Shown in pieces: positions 53,775 through 62,059 of a DNA stretch of 63,237 nt (the stretch's first letter is position 1; every line of letters begins with the position of its first letter). The DNA comes from Nitrospira sp. (GTDB lineage: Bacteria > Nitrospirota > Nitrospiria > Nitrospirales > Nitrospiraceae). The DNA lies in assembly GCA_019636875.1 (NCBI GenBank), contig JAHBWR010000009.1:1-63237 (forward strand), in the 5' to 3' direction. Under the pieces are notes generated by a model. It ran no database searches. It worked only from the letters and a program-made list of their open reading frames with translations, and was not told where the DNA came from. Both the position numbers and the translations under genes were made by a program.

Positions 53775-55985
53775 ATGTCTATCAGAAAACAGACGCTTGG
53801 GTCGTACTTCTTCGCGCTGCTCCTCATCTTCCTTGTCCCCCTACAGGATGGATGGGCACTTCCTGAAAGTGATGATGGCATTCTTGTTCATCACGATCTA
53901 TCGGTTGTGCTCACCCCAGCAAGCCACGAAATGACAGCAGAGGACCGAATCACACTGGAGATTGATGAGCCGGTTCAGTCCCTCACTTTCACGCTTGCAG
54001 GGACGCTGGAGATCAAATCAATTGCAGTAGAAACGCCATCGATCACCATGAGGCAAGAGAGGTCAAACCAGCGCGCGTCCTTTACGATCATGCAGAGTCC
54101 AGACACGGGCACGCAGCGGGTTGTCGTTATGCTTCCTGAGGAGCATGGCCGCAAGCTGACGTTGGCCTGGGTCTACCGCGGGTTGATCGACGACCCCCCA
54201 AGAGAACCTCGCCACTTGCGGTTTGTCACCCCGAGTGAAACAGCAGGCCATATCGGGACTGAGGGTGTGTATTTAAGCGGCGAAAGCCAATGGTACCCGG
54301 ATCTCCCGAATTCCTTCAGTACTTTTCGAGTGACTGCTGCGATTCCGGAGGAGTGGACCATGGTTGGATCGGGACGGAAAGTCACGCAGACATCCAACCC
54401 CGGTATGGTTTCTTCAACATGGGCCGTTGAACAACGGTCCGAAGCGTTCACACTCGTTGCCAACAAGTTCGTGGCTAAATCACGGGAGTGGAAAGCATCG
54501 ACGGGGCAGCAAATCGAACTACAGACCTATTTTTTGCCGGACAATGCCGCCTTGGCGGATGAGTACCTCGAGGCAACTGCGGAATATCTCGAAGCGTATA
54601 TTCGGATACTCGGCGAATATCCGTTTGAGAGATTTGCCGTCGTCGAGAACTTTTTCGCGAGTGGTCTGGGCATGCCGTCCTTCACGCTCCTCGGCAGCGG
54701 CAGCATCAGGCGGCACTATGTACAACCCTATGCTCTGGGTCACGAGATCGTGCATTCATGGATCGGGAACTCAGTCTTCAATCGGGACGGCCATGCCAAC
54801 TGGGTTGAAGGACTGACGACCTACTTGGCGAATTACTACTGGCATGAATTGGTTCAGGATGATCGCCAAGCCTTGGAGCAACGTCGGATGATGCTCCAAG
54901 GATTCAATCTCTACGTGAAGCCCGAAGAGGATTATCCGGTGTCTCAGTTTCTGAGAAAGCACGACGAGAAGGATAATGCGATCGGCTATCAGAAATCGGC
55001 CTTTGTGTTCCACCTTCTTCGACAAGCGGTCGGAGAGGAAGCATTTTGGCGGAGTCTCAAGACATTTGTCAGTCAACATCGCAATTGGCCGGCAGATTGG
55101 GGATCGATCGAGCGGGTCTTTTCGCAAGAAAGCGGAAGGAACCTCCGGTGGTTTTTTGCGCAGTGGGTCGAGCAAGCTGGAGCTCCCGTGCTCTCCATTG
55201 GAGCTGCCAGTGCCAAGCGGATGGACGGGAATGAAGACCGAGAGGCGTGGCAACTGACCCTCCGGATTGAGCAGAACGAAACTCCGTATCGGATGACAGT
55301 TCCCATCCATATCGAGATGGAGGACACCACAGAAGTGCGATCGGTGGACCTGAATCCTTCTCGAGTCACTATTGTTGAACTTCTAGTACCGAATAAACCG
55401 TTATGGGTGGAGCTCGACCCAGGGATGATGACGTTTCGACGAATGGCGAGGCATCAACTGCCGCCAGTTTTGAACAGCTACGTTACCGATCCACAGAAGA
55501 CGGTGATGAGAGCATTTTCAGACCCTGGTTCTCCATTGGAGCAGGTTGTATCCCGCCTTGCGGATCACGATCGGCCCGACTCGCAACGCACGAAGGTGTT
55601 GGCGCTCGAGGGTGCGACGCTTCCTCAGGATGGCTCGATTCTGATACTTACCGATACAGCCAACATCCATGCCGTTCACGCCTTGGTGCAAGAATCATGT
55701 GGGGATCGTGCCGCACTCAGAGAGAACGGGTTTCGGATTGATGGACAGATTTATGAGGGGCCAACGATGGCCGCGTTGTTTTCCTGCCATCGGGAGAATG
55801 TTCCAGGTAGCGTCATAACGGTCATGTATGGCGTGACATCCGACTCGGTTGCGAAAGTGGCACGACTCCTGTTTTATTATGGGTGGCACAGTTATGTTAT
55901 TTTTCAAGACGGTGCCGTCAAGAAGCGAGAGATCTGGCCCGGACAAGAGGCCACCATGGAGGTACGGATTGATGACATGTCGTAA
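53775..55985 (+). CDS. Exported M1-type zinc aminopeptidase-like protein
   Basis: Protein of 736 residues with a signal peptide (about 1-30, ending GWALPES). The gluzincin motif HEIVH-x17-E (NWVEGLTTY) sits near the middle and is complete. The usual GAMEN substrate motif is replaced by FASGLGMPSFTLL, as in the periplasmic subgroup. An N-terminal beta domain (about 40-230) precedes the catalytic domain; a Pro/Glu-containing C-terminal region of about 200 residues after VLSIGAAS has no match I recognise. It probably cleaves peptides in the periplasm. An in-frame start at 53739 overlaps the response regulator and is rejected. Confidence 0.85.
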   Translation: MSIRKQTLGSYFFALLLIFLVPLQDGWALPESDDGILVHHDLSVVLTPASHEMTAEDRITLEIDEPVQSLTFTLAGTLEIKSIAVETPSITMRQERSNQRASFTIMQSPDTGTQRVVVMLPEEHGRKLTLAWVYRGLIDDPPREPRHLRFVTPSETAGHIGTEGVYLSGESQWYPDLPNSFSTFRVTAAIPEEWTMVGSGRKVTQTSNPGMVSSTWAVEQRSEAFTLVANKFVAKSREWKASTGQQIELQTYFLPDNAALADEYLEATAEYLEAYIRILGEYPFERFAVVENFFASGLGMPSFTLLGSGSIRRHYVQPYALGHEIVHSWIGNSVFNRDGHANWVEGLTTYLANYYWHELVQDDRQALEQRRMMLQGFNLYVKPEEDYPVSQFLRKHDEKDNAIGYQKSAFVFHLLRQAVGEEAFWRSLKTFVSQHRNWPADWGSIERVFSQESGRNLRWFFAQWVEQAGAPVLSIGAASAKRMDGNEDREAWQLTLRIEQNETPYRMTVPIHIEMEDTTEVRSVDLNPSRVTIVELLVPNKPLWVELDPGMMTFRRMARHQLPPVLNSYVTDPQKTVMRAFSDPGSPLEQVVSRLADHDRPDSQRTKVLALEGATLPQDGSILILTDTANIHAVHALVQESCGDRAALRENGFRIDGQIYEGPTMAALFSCHRENVPGSVITVMYGVTSDSVAKVARLLFYYGWHSYVIFQDGAVKKREIWPGQEATMEVRIDDMS

Positions 55986-57096
55986 GATCGTCGGAGTCTG
56001 CCTAGTAGGAGTCTGTGGGTTGCTGAGCACTCCGGAATTCGGAGAGACGGCTGACAGCCAAAAAGCAAAAATGTCCCCCACGAGTTCTCCGGAACGTCAC
56101 TTGGCCAACGTTCGGCAACTAACCTTCGGCCGCCAGAATGCGGAAGCGTATTTCTCCTTTGATGGAACCAAGCTTATTTTTCAGTCGACCAATGACTGGT
56201 CGAAAGTGCCTGAGGCGAATCCGTTGAAACCGGCCGATGCCGGCCACGGGTGTTATCAGATGTATGTGATGGACCTGCAAAGCATGACGACGCGGATGGT
56301 CAGCACCGGCGTGGGTGCGACAACCTGCGGCTATTTTTTCCCAGGTGACCGGCGCGTGCTCTATTCCTCCACGCATCAGGCCGGACCCAATTGCCCACCG
56401 AAACCGAAGCGAGATGGTGCTTACCGATGGGCGCTCGACGACTACGACATTTACTCGGTACGCATCGATGGACAGCAAGTCCAGAGGTTGACGGCGACGC
56501 CGGGCTACGATGCAGAAGCGACGATCTCGCCGAACGGGAAAACCATCGTGTGGACGTCGGTCAAGGACGGAGATTTGGACTTGTATACGATGAATCTGGA
56601 TGGGACGAACGCCCAGCGCCTGACGAATGACCTGGGGTATGATGGAGGGGCGTTCTTTTCGCCGGACAGTACGCGTCTGGTCTATCGAGCGGCTCATCCG
56701 ACCGACCCAGAGGAAATCACGAAGTACAAGGAACTGCTGGCACAACGATTGGTCGAGCCGGGACAGTTAGAAATCTTCGTGATCAATGTGGATGGGTCAG
56801 GTAAGAAACAGGTCACCTCAAACGGCGCGTCGAATTTCTCCCCGTATTTTCATCCCGACGGGAAACGGATCATCTTCTCTTCCAACCTGGAAACGAGAGG
56901 AGAGGGCGGCCGCCCCAGTTTCCACTTGTATCTGGTACGAGACGACGGGACAGCTACGGAGCGGATTACAACCGAAGGCCATTTCAATAGCTTCCCCATG
57001 TTTTCGCCAGACGGGAAACGTCTCGTCTGGGTCTCGGATCGAAACGCCAACGCACCAGGTGAGTTCAACGTCTTCCTGGCGGACTGGATACCCTGA
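55972..57096 (+). CDS. TolB-like WD40/PD40 propeller protein, exported
   Basis: Protein of 374 residues with a signal peptide (about 1-25). Several PD40-type beta-propeller repeats follow, recognised by AYFSFDGTKLIFQS, ATISPNGKTIVWTS, AFFSPDSTRLVYRA, PYFHPDGKRIIFSS and PMFSPDGKRLVWVS, and by QRLTNDLGYDGG. It resembles TolB/TolB-like exported propellers but has no TolB N-terminal domain and no pal or tolA neighbour. The ATG at 55972 is preceded by ATGGAGGTACGG and overlaps the end of the M1-type gene, so the two are coupled; it may help or regulate that peptidase. Confidence 0.85.
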   Translation: MTCRKIVGVCLVGVCGLLSTPEFGETADSQKAKMSPTSSPERHLANVRQLTFGRQNAEAYFSFDGTKLIFQSTNDWSKVPEANPLKPADAGHGCYQMYVMDLQSMTTRMVSTGVGATTCGYFFPGDRRVLYSSTHQAGPNCPPKPKRDGAYRWALDDYDIYSVRIDGQQVQRLTATPGYDAEATISPNGKTIVWTSVKDGDLDLYTMNLDGTNAQRLTNDLGYDGGAFFSPDSTRLVYRAAHPTDPEEITKYKELLAQRLVEPGQLEIFVINVDGSGKKQVTSNGASNFSPYFHPDGKRIIFSSNLETRGEGGRPSFHLYLVRDDGTATERITTEGHFNSFPMFSPDGKRLVWVSDRNANAPGEFNVFLADWIP

Positions 57097-57119
57097 AGCA
57101 CGTATTCGGCCATGAGTGA

Positions 57120-58259
57120 TTGGTGACCAGCTTTGGACACTCAGAAGCTTCTGACCCGGAGCAGACCAGCCTGCGCGTGTCCTCTCCCATATCTGTGAAA
57201 AACGTTTTGTCTCTCACGGCGTTCGGCTGTTCCATTGCAGCACTGGTCATCAGCTTTCTAGGATTACAACGATTTGATCTGCCGGTTACGAAGTATGTTC
57301 GATCGGTGACGGTGCATCTCCCTTGGGACCAGCTCACCATCCCATGGATGGCCTTCACGAGTAATGCCGGGGATTGGATCGGCCAAGGGTGGCGTCTCGC
57401 CTCGGTCAGTCTCCTGCTCCTGGCTGTGGCCTGGGTGTTCAGCAGGCCGGCCCTCAAGCTCGCAGCGATTCAGACCCTCATTGCCCATGGAATTGCGGCC
57501 GTGTTGGCCAACGTTCTGAAACACCTCATCGGTCGGCCTCGCCCAAAGTTTGTGCATTCAGGAGACTGGCAGATAGCCATCTCCTGGATTTCAGGGCTGG
57601 ATTCGTTCCCTTCGGGGCACAGTACGGCCAGTTTCGCTGTTGCGACCGTCCTGGCCAAGCGATTCCCCACCTGGGGCCCGCTGTGTATGGGACTCGCGGC
57701 ATTCGTGGCACTGAGCCGCGTGCTGCGCGGATCGCATTTTCCAACGGATGTGGTGGGAGGGGCCGTCGTAGGCATACTCAGCGGATCGATCGCGGCCGCT
57801 CCACTCAAAGAATGGCGTACGTCAGTCCAGCAAGGATGTCGCGACGCAGCGATTGGGTCCTCACTGGTCCTCGCCGTGCTGTGGACACTCTCCTACAAGA
57901 TGGACGATGGTTTTGTGGGCCTGTTGTTCATCGCCGTAGGGGTAACAGCCGTGATAGCAGGGTTCTGGATACGACGGAACTATTGGCTATCCAAGGATTG
58001 GTCAAGGGAACTCTGGTCGTCGGAGACCTCCCTCTATCTGATTACGTATGGGCTAGCGGCGATGACGACAGCACCACTTGTGCATGTAGCGGTCGGGTTG
58101 ACCTGCATGGCGTTTTGTCTCGATCGGATGGGGCAAGAGCAGAGATGTCTTGGTGAATTGTCGAGTGTGTCCCTCATGAAGGAAGGCGCGTTGCTTGGGA
58201 GCGTGGCTCTTGCCGCGTTGATCCTCGTGGGTGCACGAGGAGTGTTGCCCTTTCAATAG
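57120..58259 (+). CDS. PAP2-superfamily membrane phosphatase
   Basis: Protein of 379 residues. The three motifs KHLIGRPRPK, PSGHSTASF and SRVLRGSHFPTDVVGG are intact; the domain spans about 95-225. It is followed by about 150 residues with several further membrane helices (AIGSSLVLAVLWTLSY, GLLFIAVGVTAVIAGFW), longer than the usual family member of about 200-250 residues. Likely substrates are undecaprenyl pyrophosphate or a lipid-A phosphate. The start is TTG at 57120 or GTG at 57123. The extra C-terminal membrane part has no recognised function. It converges on the ArnT-like gene across 82 bases. Confidence 0.85.
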   Translation: MVTSFGHSEASDPEQTSLRVSSPISVKNVLSLTAFGCSIAALVISFLGLQRFDLPVTKYVRSVTVHLPWDQLTIPWMAFTSNAGDWIGQGWRLASVSLLLLAVAWVFSRPALKLAAIQTLIAHGIAAVLANVLKHLIGRPRPKFVHSGDWQIAISWISGLDSFPSGHSTASFAVATVLAKRFPTWGPLCMGLAAFVALSRVLRGSHFPTDVVGGAVVGILSGSIAAAPLKEWRTSVQQGCRDAAIGSSLVLAVLWTLSYKMDDGFVGLLFIAVGVTAVIAGFWIRRNYWLSKDWSRELWSSETSLYLITYGLAAMTTAPLVHVAVGLTCMAFCLDRMGQEQRCLGELSSVSLMKEGALLGSVALAALILVGARGVLPFQ

Positions 58260-58341
58260 TGTCTGATGCGAGAATGAATCAGTGTTCCGGGCCTCGCACC
58301 CCCTACGTGGCCGACGAGACCAGCAAGAAATCTGCGTCAGC

Positions 58342-60105
58342 CTAGTGCCCAAATGACTCAGGCGGTGTGGTGGAGGGAACAGTGCTCGTACGCTGGGGAA
58401 TGTCGACCATCGGTTCGTTCGCTAACAAGACATAACCATGCCGTTTGAGAATCGGTTGAAATGCAGCCGCTTCTTTCGGTAACGCCTCCCGTAAAGACTG
58501 CGGTAGCAGAATCATCGTACGACCCTCCTTACTCAAGGCGGTACGCAGTCGGTCGAGCTCATTGGACGGAATGAACTCGACCGTCCGTCTCGCATAGAAG
58601 GCAGTCGATGGTCTGGTTGTGCCAAATGCGATCAACTGGTCGTTGGGCTCGAGATTTAGGCCGGCGGCATAGGCCAATTCCTGCGGTGGTGCGATGGCAT
58701 ACCGATTGAGATTGGGGACGACGACCAGGATGGCGAGCAGAAAGACGCTTGCGAGCGCTGCGCCGGCTACGCCAAAAGTGAGGTGGCGCTTGATATCGTT
58801 GAGACCGAAATAGCCGATGAATCCCATGGCTGCTACGACCATGGTCGCAGCCAGGTAGGGGCCGATCCCCAGTTCGAATTGGGTGGCGAGGGGAAACTCT
58901 TTGACCATCTTCCCGGAAAATTTGTGGAAGAGGTATGGGGCGCTGGCAAGCCCGATGGCGACCAGATACCCGATTCCCATCATGAAGTGAATCGATCCAC
59001 GCAGTCCTTTGGCCGAAGCATCTTTCAGACCCAGCGCCCAGTAGGAAGTGGCGAGGAGCGCACAAGCAGGAAATAGCGGACCGATATAGTGTGGGAGGCG
59101 GGTGGAGGACAAGCTGAAAAAGATGAAGACTCCGATCACCCACAAGGCTGCGAACCAATCCAAGTCATGACCGGATCCTGCCGGCTCGCTTGTTCGAGGC
59201 AAGCCATTCCGCTCCTGTAACCGACCAGGAGATTCCCGCCATGTGGCATAGGCTCGATGGAACGCGGCGGGTAAGAATGAGCTCCAGGGGTAAAAGCCCA
59301 GGAGTAAAACGGGGAAATAAAACCACCATCCCACTCCATGCCCTTCCATCGGAGCAAGAAATCGACCGACCGTGTGGACCTTGGCTTGCGAGGTGTACGC
59401 ATCCCCATGGAGTAGAAACATCGCGGTATACCAGGGGCCTGCCAAGAGGAGGAAGAGCAGGGTGCCGGCGATGGGAACGCCTCTTTGCCAAAAGACCAGC
59501 CATTGCCGAGTGGCAATGAGATAGAGCAGCGCGGTGATCAGTGGAACGGCAAATCCCACCGGTCCCTTCGTCAGGGTTGCGAAGGCCATCCCTGCATAAA
59601 ATCCCCAGATCCAGTGTCGGCCGGACCCCTGTTCGTGAATCCCCAGCCAGAAACTATACAGCGACATCGTGGTGAAGAAGATCAGCACGCTATCGGTGAT
59701 AGCCATGCGTCCCAGCGCCAGTATTTCAACATTTAACAGCAACATGAGCGCACCCATCAGACCGACCGTCGGGCCGCGGAGGCGAGAGAGAAACACGTAG
59801 TGCATCACAATCAACGCTACGCCGAAGATGGCGGAGGGCGCGCGCGCGGCAAATTCGTTGACACCAAAGACCTGATAAGACACCGTCATCAGCCAGTAGA
59901 CGAAGACCGGCTTCGCCACGCGGAGTTCGCCGTTGAAGGTCGGTGTAACGAGATCGCCGGAGGCGAACATTTCGCGTCCTGCTTCGGCGTTCCGGCCTTC
60001 ATCGCGGTCGGTCAGACCCATGCTGCCGAGACCGACAAAAAAGAGGAGACCGGACAAGAGCAACAACAGGAGAAGGTGGATTGGCTGAGGGGTCAGGCGG
60101 TCCAT
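58342..60105 (-). CDS. ArnT-like (PMT/GT83) membrane glycosyltransferase
   Basis: Protein of 587 residues with a hydrophobic N-terminal helix (HLLLLLLLSGLLFFVGL), then the essential TDRDEGRNAEAGREM loop with the acidic catalytic pair, and about 11-12 membrane helices. It belongs to the family that transfers a sugar from a polyprenyl phosphate to a lipid or protein in the periplasm; ArnT uses 4-amino-4-deoxy-L-arabinose and lipid A. The C-terminal periplasmic domain contains EFIPSNELDRLRTAL. The neighbours, a LAB_N protein and a GT2 polyprenyl-phosphate glycosyltransferase, fit a complete sugar-transfer route. The donor sugar cannot be read from sequence. Confidence 0.88.
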   Translation of the reverse strand: MDRLTPQPIHLLLLLLLSGLLFFVGLGSMGLTDRDEGRNAEAGREMFASGDLVTPTFNGELRVAKPVFVYWLMTVSYQVFGVNEFAARAPSAIFGVALIVMHYVFLSRLRGPTVGLMGALMLLLNVEILALGRMAITDSVLIFFTTMSLYSFWLGIHEQGSGRHWIWGFYAGMAFATLTKGPVGFAVPLITALLYLIATRQWLVFWQRGVPIAGTLLFLLLAGPWYTAMFLLHGDAYTSQAKVHTVGRFLAPMEGHGVGWWFYFPVLLLGFYPWSSFLPAAFHRAYATWRESPGRLQERNGLPRTSEPAGSGHDLDWFAALWVIGVFIFFSLSSTRLPHYIGPLFPACALLATSYWALGLKDASAKGLRGSIHFMMGIGYLVAIGLASAPYLFHKFSGKMVKEFPLATQFELGIGPYLAATMVVAAMGFIGYFGLNDIKRHLTFGVAGAALASVFLLAILVVVPNLNRYAIAPPQELAYAAGLNLEPNDQLIAFGTTRPSTAFYARRTVEFIPSNELDRLRTALSKEGRTMILLPQSLREALPKEAAAFQPILKRHGYVLLANEPMVDIPQRTSTVPSTTPPESFGH

Positions 60106-60169
60106 GAGTCAGTGCTAGGTTATCCGTGAGGGAGAGAGGGGACCACGTGATAGGAGGTGGCTGGATCAC

Positions 60170-60460
60170 TCATGCTTGTGGTCCCGGGGCACTCTTTGTG
60201 TGATCCGTACGGTGAATGAGGATCAGATTTCGGATATACACGACCGATCCAATCGACTGGCCCGCGATAAACACCGGATCCATTCGGTAAATCGCGTAGG
60301 TGAGCGTGATCAGCCCTCCGATGAGACTCATGTACCAGAAGGAGATGGGGACGCGGCTCTCCGCAGTTCGCTCGGAAGCGATCCATTGAACCACCCAACG
60401 GCCGAAAAAGAGTCCCTGGCCGAGGAAGCCGATACCGATCCAGATTGTCTCAGTACTCAT
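60170..60460 (-). CDS. LAB_N (lipid-A-disaccharide synthase N-terminal-like) small membrane protein
   Basis: Protein of 96 residues with three membrane helices (about 5-25, 40-58, 63-80). It matches the LAB_N domain, which is normally the membrane part of some LpxB fusions, by WIGIGFLGQGLFFGRWVVQWIASE and the later YMSLIGGLITLTYAIYRMDPVFI region (shortened here). LAB_N is related to small MtN3/SWEET-like transporters as far as I recall. Being placed between a polyprenyl-phosphate glycosyltransferase and an ArnT-like transferase, it is a candidate flippase for the lipid-linked sugar. It starts 37 bases downstream of the end of the GT2 gene. Confidence 0.85.
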   Translation of the reverse strand: MSTETIWIGIGFLGQGLFFGRWVVQWIASERTAESRVPISFWYMSLIGGLITLTYAIYRMDPVFIAGQSIGSVVYIRNLILIHRTDHTKSAPGPQA

Positions 60461-60496
60461 GAAGTGTTGGAGGGGCTGATATCACACGTGGTCGAT

Positions 60497-61237
60497 TCAC
60501 GTCGCGGGTCCTCGGAATTTATACAGAAGCACGCGTTGCTGCATCCAACGCACGGCGATCAGATCGTAGAGGGATTTGAACAAGCGGTTTCCCATCCCGT
60601 ACTTGGAGACCCCATGAATGCGGGGATAATGTCTGACGGGCACTTCGGTTACCGTGAATCCATACATTAATGCGAGGGCCGGAAAGAATCGATGCATCCC
60701 CTCAAACAGCCGGATGCGCTCCAGCACTGGGCGACGAAAGACCTTGAGCGGGCACCCCGTATCATGGACGCCGTCATGGGTGAACATATTTCGCACGCGG
60801 TTCGCAATTCGAGAAGAGATCATCTTCACGAATCCGTCCTGCCGTTGTTGCCTCCATCCGCATACCAGGTCATAAGAATTGGTCAAAGGAAGCAGCTTCA
60901 AAATATCTTCGGTATCCTGCTGAAGGTCGCCGTCGATCTGGATAATAATGTCACCGTGTGATTGACGAAAGCCAGCCTCAAGTGCACAGGTTTTGCCGTA
61001 GTTACGGTCAAAGTGGAAGACGCGGACACAGGCATGTTCGGCGGCCAAGCGGTCCAGTGCATCACTGCTGCCGTCGCTACTCCCGTCATCCACAAAGATA
61101 ATCTCATACGGGCGCGACTTCGACGCCTCATGAGAGTCCATGACCTTCAACAAACTGGCGATGAGTGGAGATAAATTGTCTCGTTCATCCTTGATGGGGA
61201 TGATTACGGAGGCCCAAGGGCTGGAAGGCAGCGTCAT
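60497..61237 (-). CDS. GT2-family polyprenyl-phosphate glycosyltransferase (ArnC/DPM1-like)
   Basis: Protein of 246 residues, a GT-A fold. ASVIIPIKDERDN at the N terminus, the nucleotide-binding DDGSSDGSSDAL, the QIDGDLQQD motif with its metal-binding Asp residues, and GMHRFFPALALMYGF are all family landmarks. It lacks the C-terminal membrane helices of longer ArnC/GtrB proteins, like soluble DPM1-type enzymes. It should make polyprenyl-phosphate-sugar at the cytoplasmic face for the ArnT-like transferase. The ATG at 61237 is preferred to a TTG at 61258. Conserved cassette with LAB_N and ArnT-like genes. Confidence 0.9.
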   Translation of the reverse strand: MTLPSSPWASVIIPIKDERDNLSPLIASLLKVMDSHEASKSRPYEIIFVDDGSSDGSSDALDRLAAEHACVRVFHFDRNYGKTCALEAGFRQSHGDIIIQIDGDLQQDTEDILKLLPLTNSYDLVCGWRQQRQDGFVKMISSRIANRVRNMFTHDGVHDTGCPLKVFRRPVLERIRLFEGMHRFFPALALMYGFTVTEVPVRHYPRIHGVSKYGMGNRLFKSLYDLIAVRWMQQRVLLYKFRGPAT

Positions 61238-61356
61238 CGTACGAAAAAGCTCCAGCAACGACCGGAGCGCATGTTGATAAGAGCAGCATTCTAGCCGAAG
61301 GTCGAAGGTTGGTCAAACGAGCGACGGTAATAATATTGATAGGGGTGATGGTCTGG

Positions 61357-61920
61357 CTATTTCTTGGCGGCCAGAACGGTGAATCGCATCGTGCCCATGA
61401 GGCTCATCTCGTTGACCTGCTCGCCGGCATGAATCTCCACCTTGTACCGTCCGGGTTTCCAGCCGCTTGGAGGTGACGACAATTTCAAATAGCCGCTCTC
61501 ATCCTCCAAGGCGATGTGCATGGCGTCTTCGGCGACGATGGTAGCTGGATCGAGCCCCGGAATTCCTTCTGGCCTGCACTGTCCGAAAACCGCAAACGCC
61601 TGATAATGTTGATGCAGCGAGAAGACGACATAAATGGCTTTGGTAGCGGCTACGAATTCATCAGTCGGCTTGATCGGTACGATCTCGTGGGACTGATGCC
61701 GCCCCATTTGTTCTTCAAACCCCTCAGCCATGACAATTGAACGGAACATGCCCTGTGGAGGGGCATCGAAATCATAGGTTGGAACCTCCTCTGGGCGGTT
61801 CTGGAACTCCGACATCGGAACGTTCTCGGTGATGGGCGGCTGTTCGGCCACGCTGACCTGAATACATGAGAGCCAGACTGAGAGGAGCGTGCAGGCACAC
61901 AGAGATGTTCGGATCATCAT
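61357..61920 (-). CDS. Secreted protein of unknown function (187 residues)
   Basis: I do not recognise a family. A signal peptide covers residues 1-25 (core LCACTLLSVWLSC, ending VSVAEQ). The mature protein has an acidic, Pro-rich N-terminal part (about 26-55), then a beta-sandwich-like domain ending PGRYKVEIHAGEQVNEM and TMRFTVLAAKK, the form seen in small periplasmic binding or Ig-like domains. One Cys is present in FGQCRPEG. It lies 98 bases upstream of the GT2 gene on the same strand and may be its operon leader gene or independent. Confidence 0.65.
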   Translation of the reverse strand: MMIRTSLCACTLLSVWLSCIQVSVAEQPPITENVPMSEFQNRPEEVPTYDFDAPPQGMFRSIVMAEGFEEQMGRHQSHEIVPIKPTDEFVAATKAIYVVFSLHQHYQAFAVFGQCRPEGIPGLDPATIVAEDAMHIALEDESGYLKLSSPPSGWKPGRYKVEIHAGEQVNEMSLMGTMRFTVLAAKK

Positions 61921-62059
61921 GGCTGTCTGCTACACCTCTAGAGACGGCGCTGTCAATCAACCCAGGGAGTTGCCCATTGCGGCGTTTTCCAGCCATCTGT
62001 TAGGATTTTGGCGGCCGTACCGCTTCTTGATGAAACCAACATGGGAGGGATCGTAGAAC

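Noticed and set aside
57374-58156. A 260-codon plus-strand frame inside the PAP2 phosphatase
   Set aside because: It is in another frame of a gene with intact PAP2 motifs and has no match of its own.
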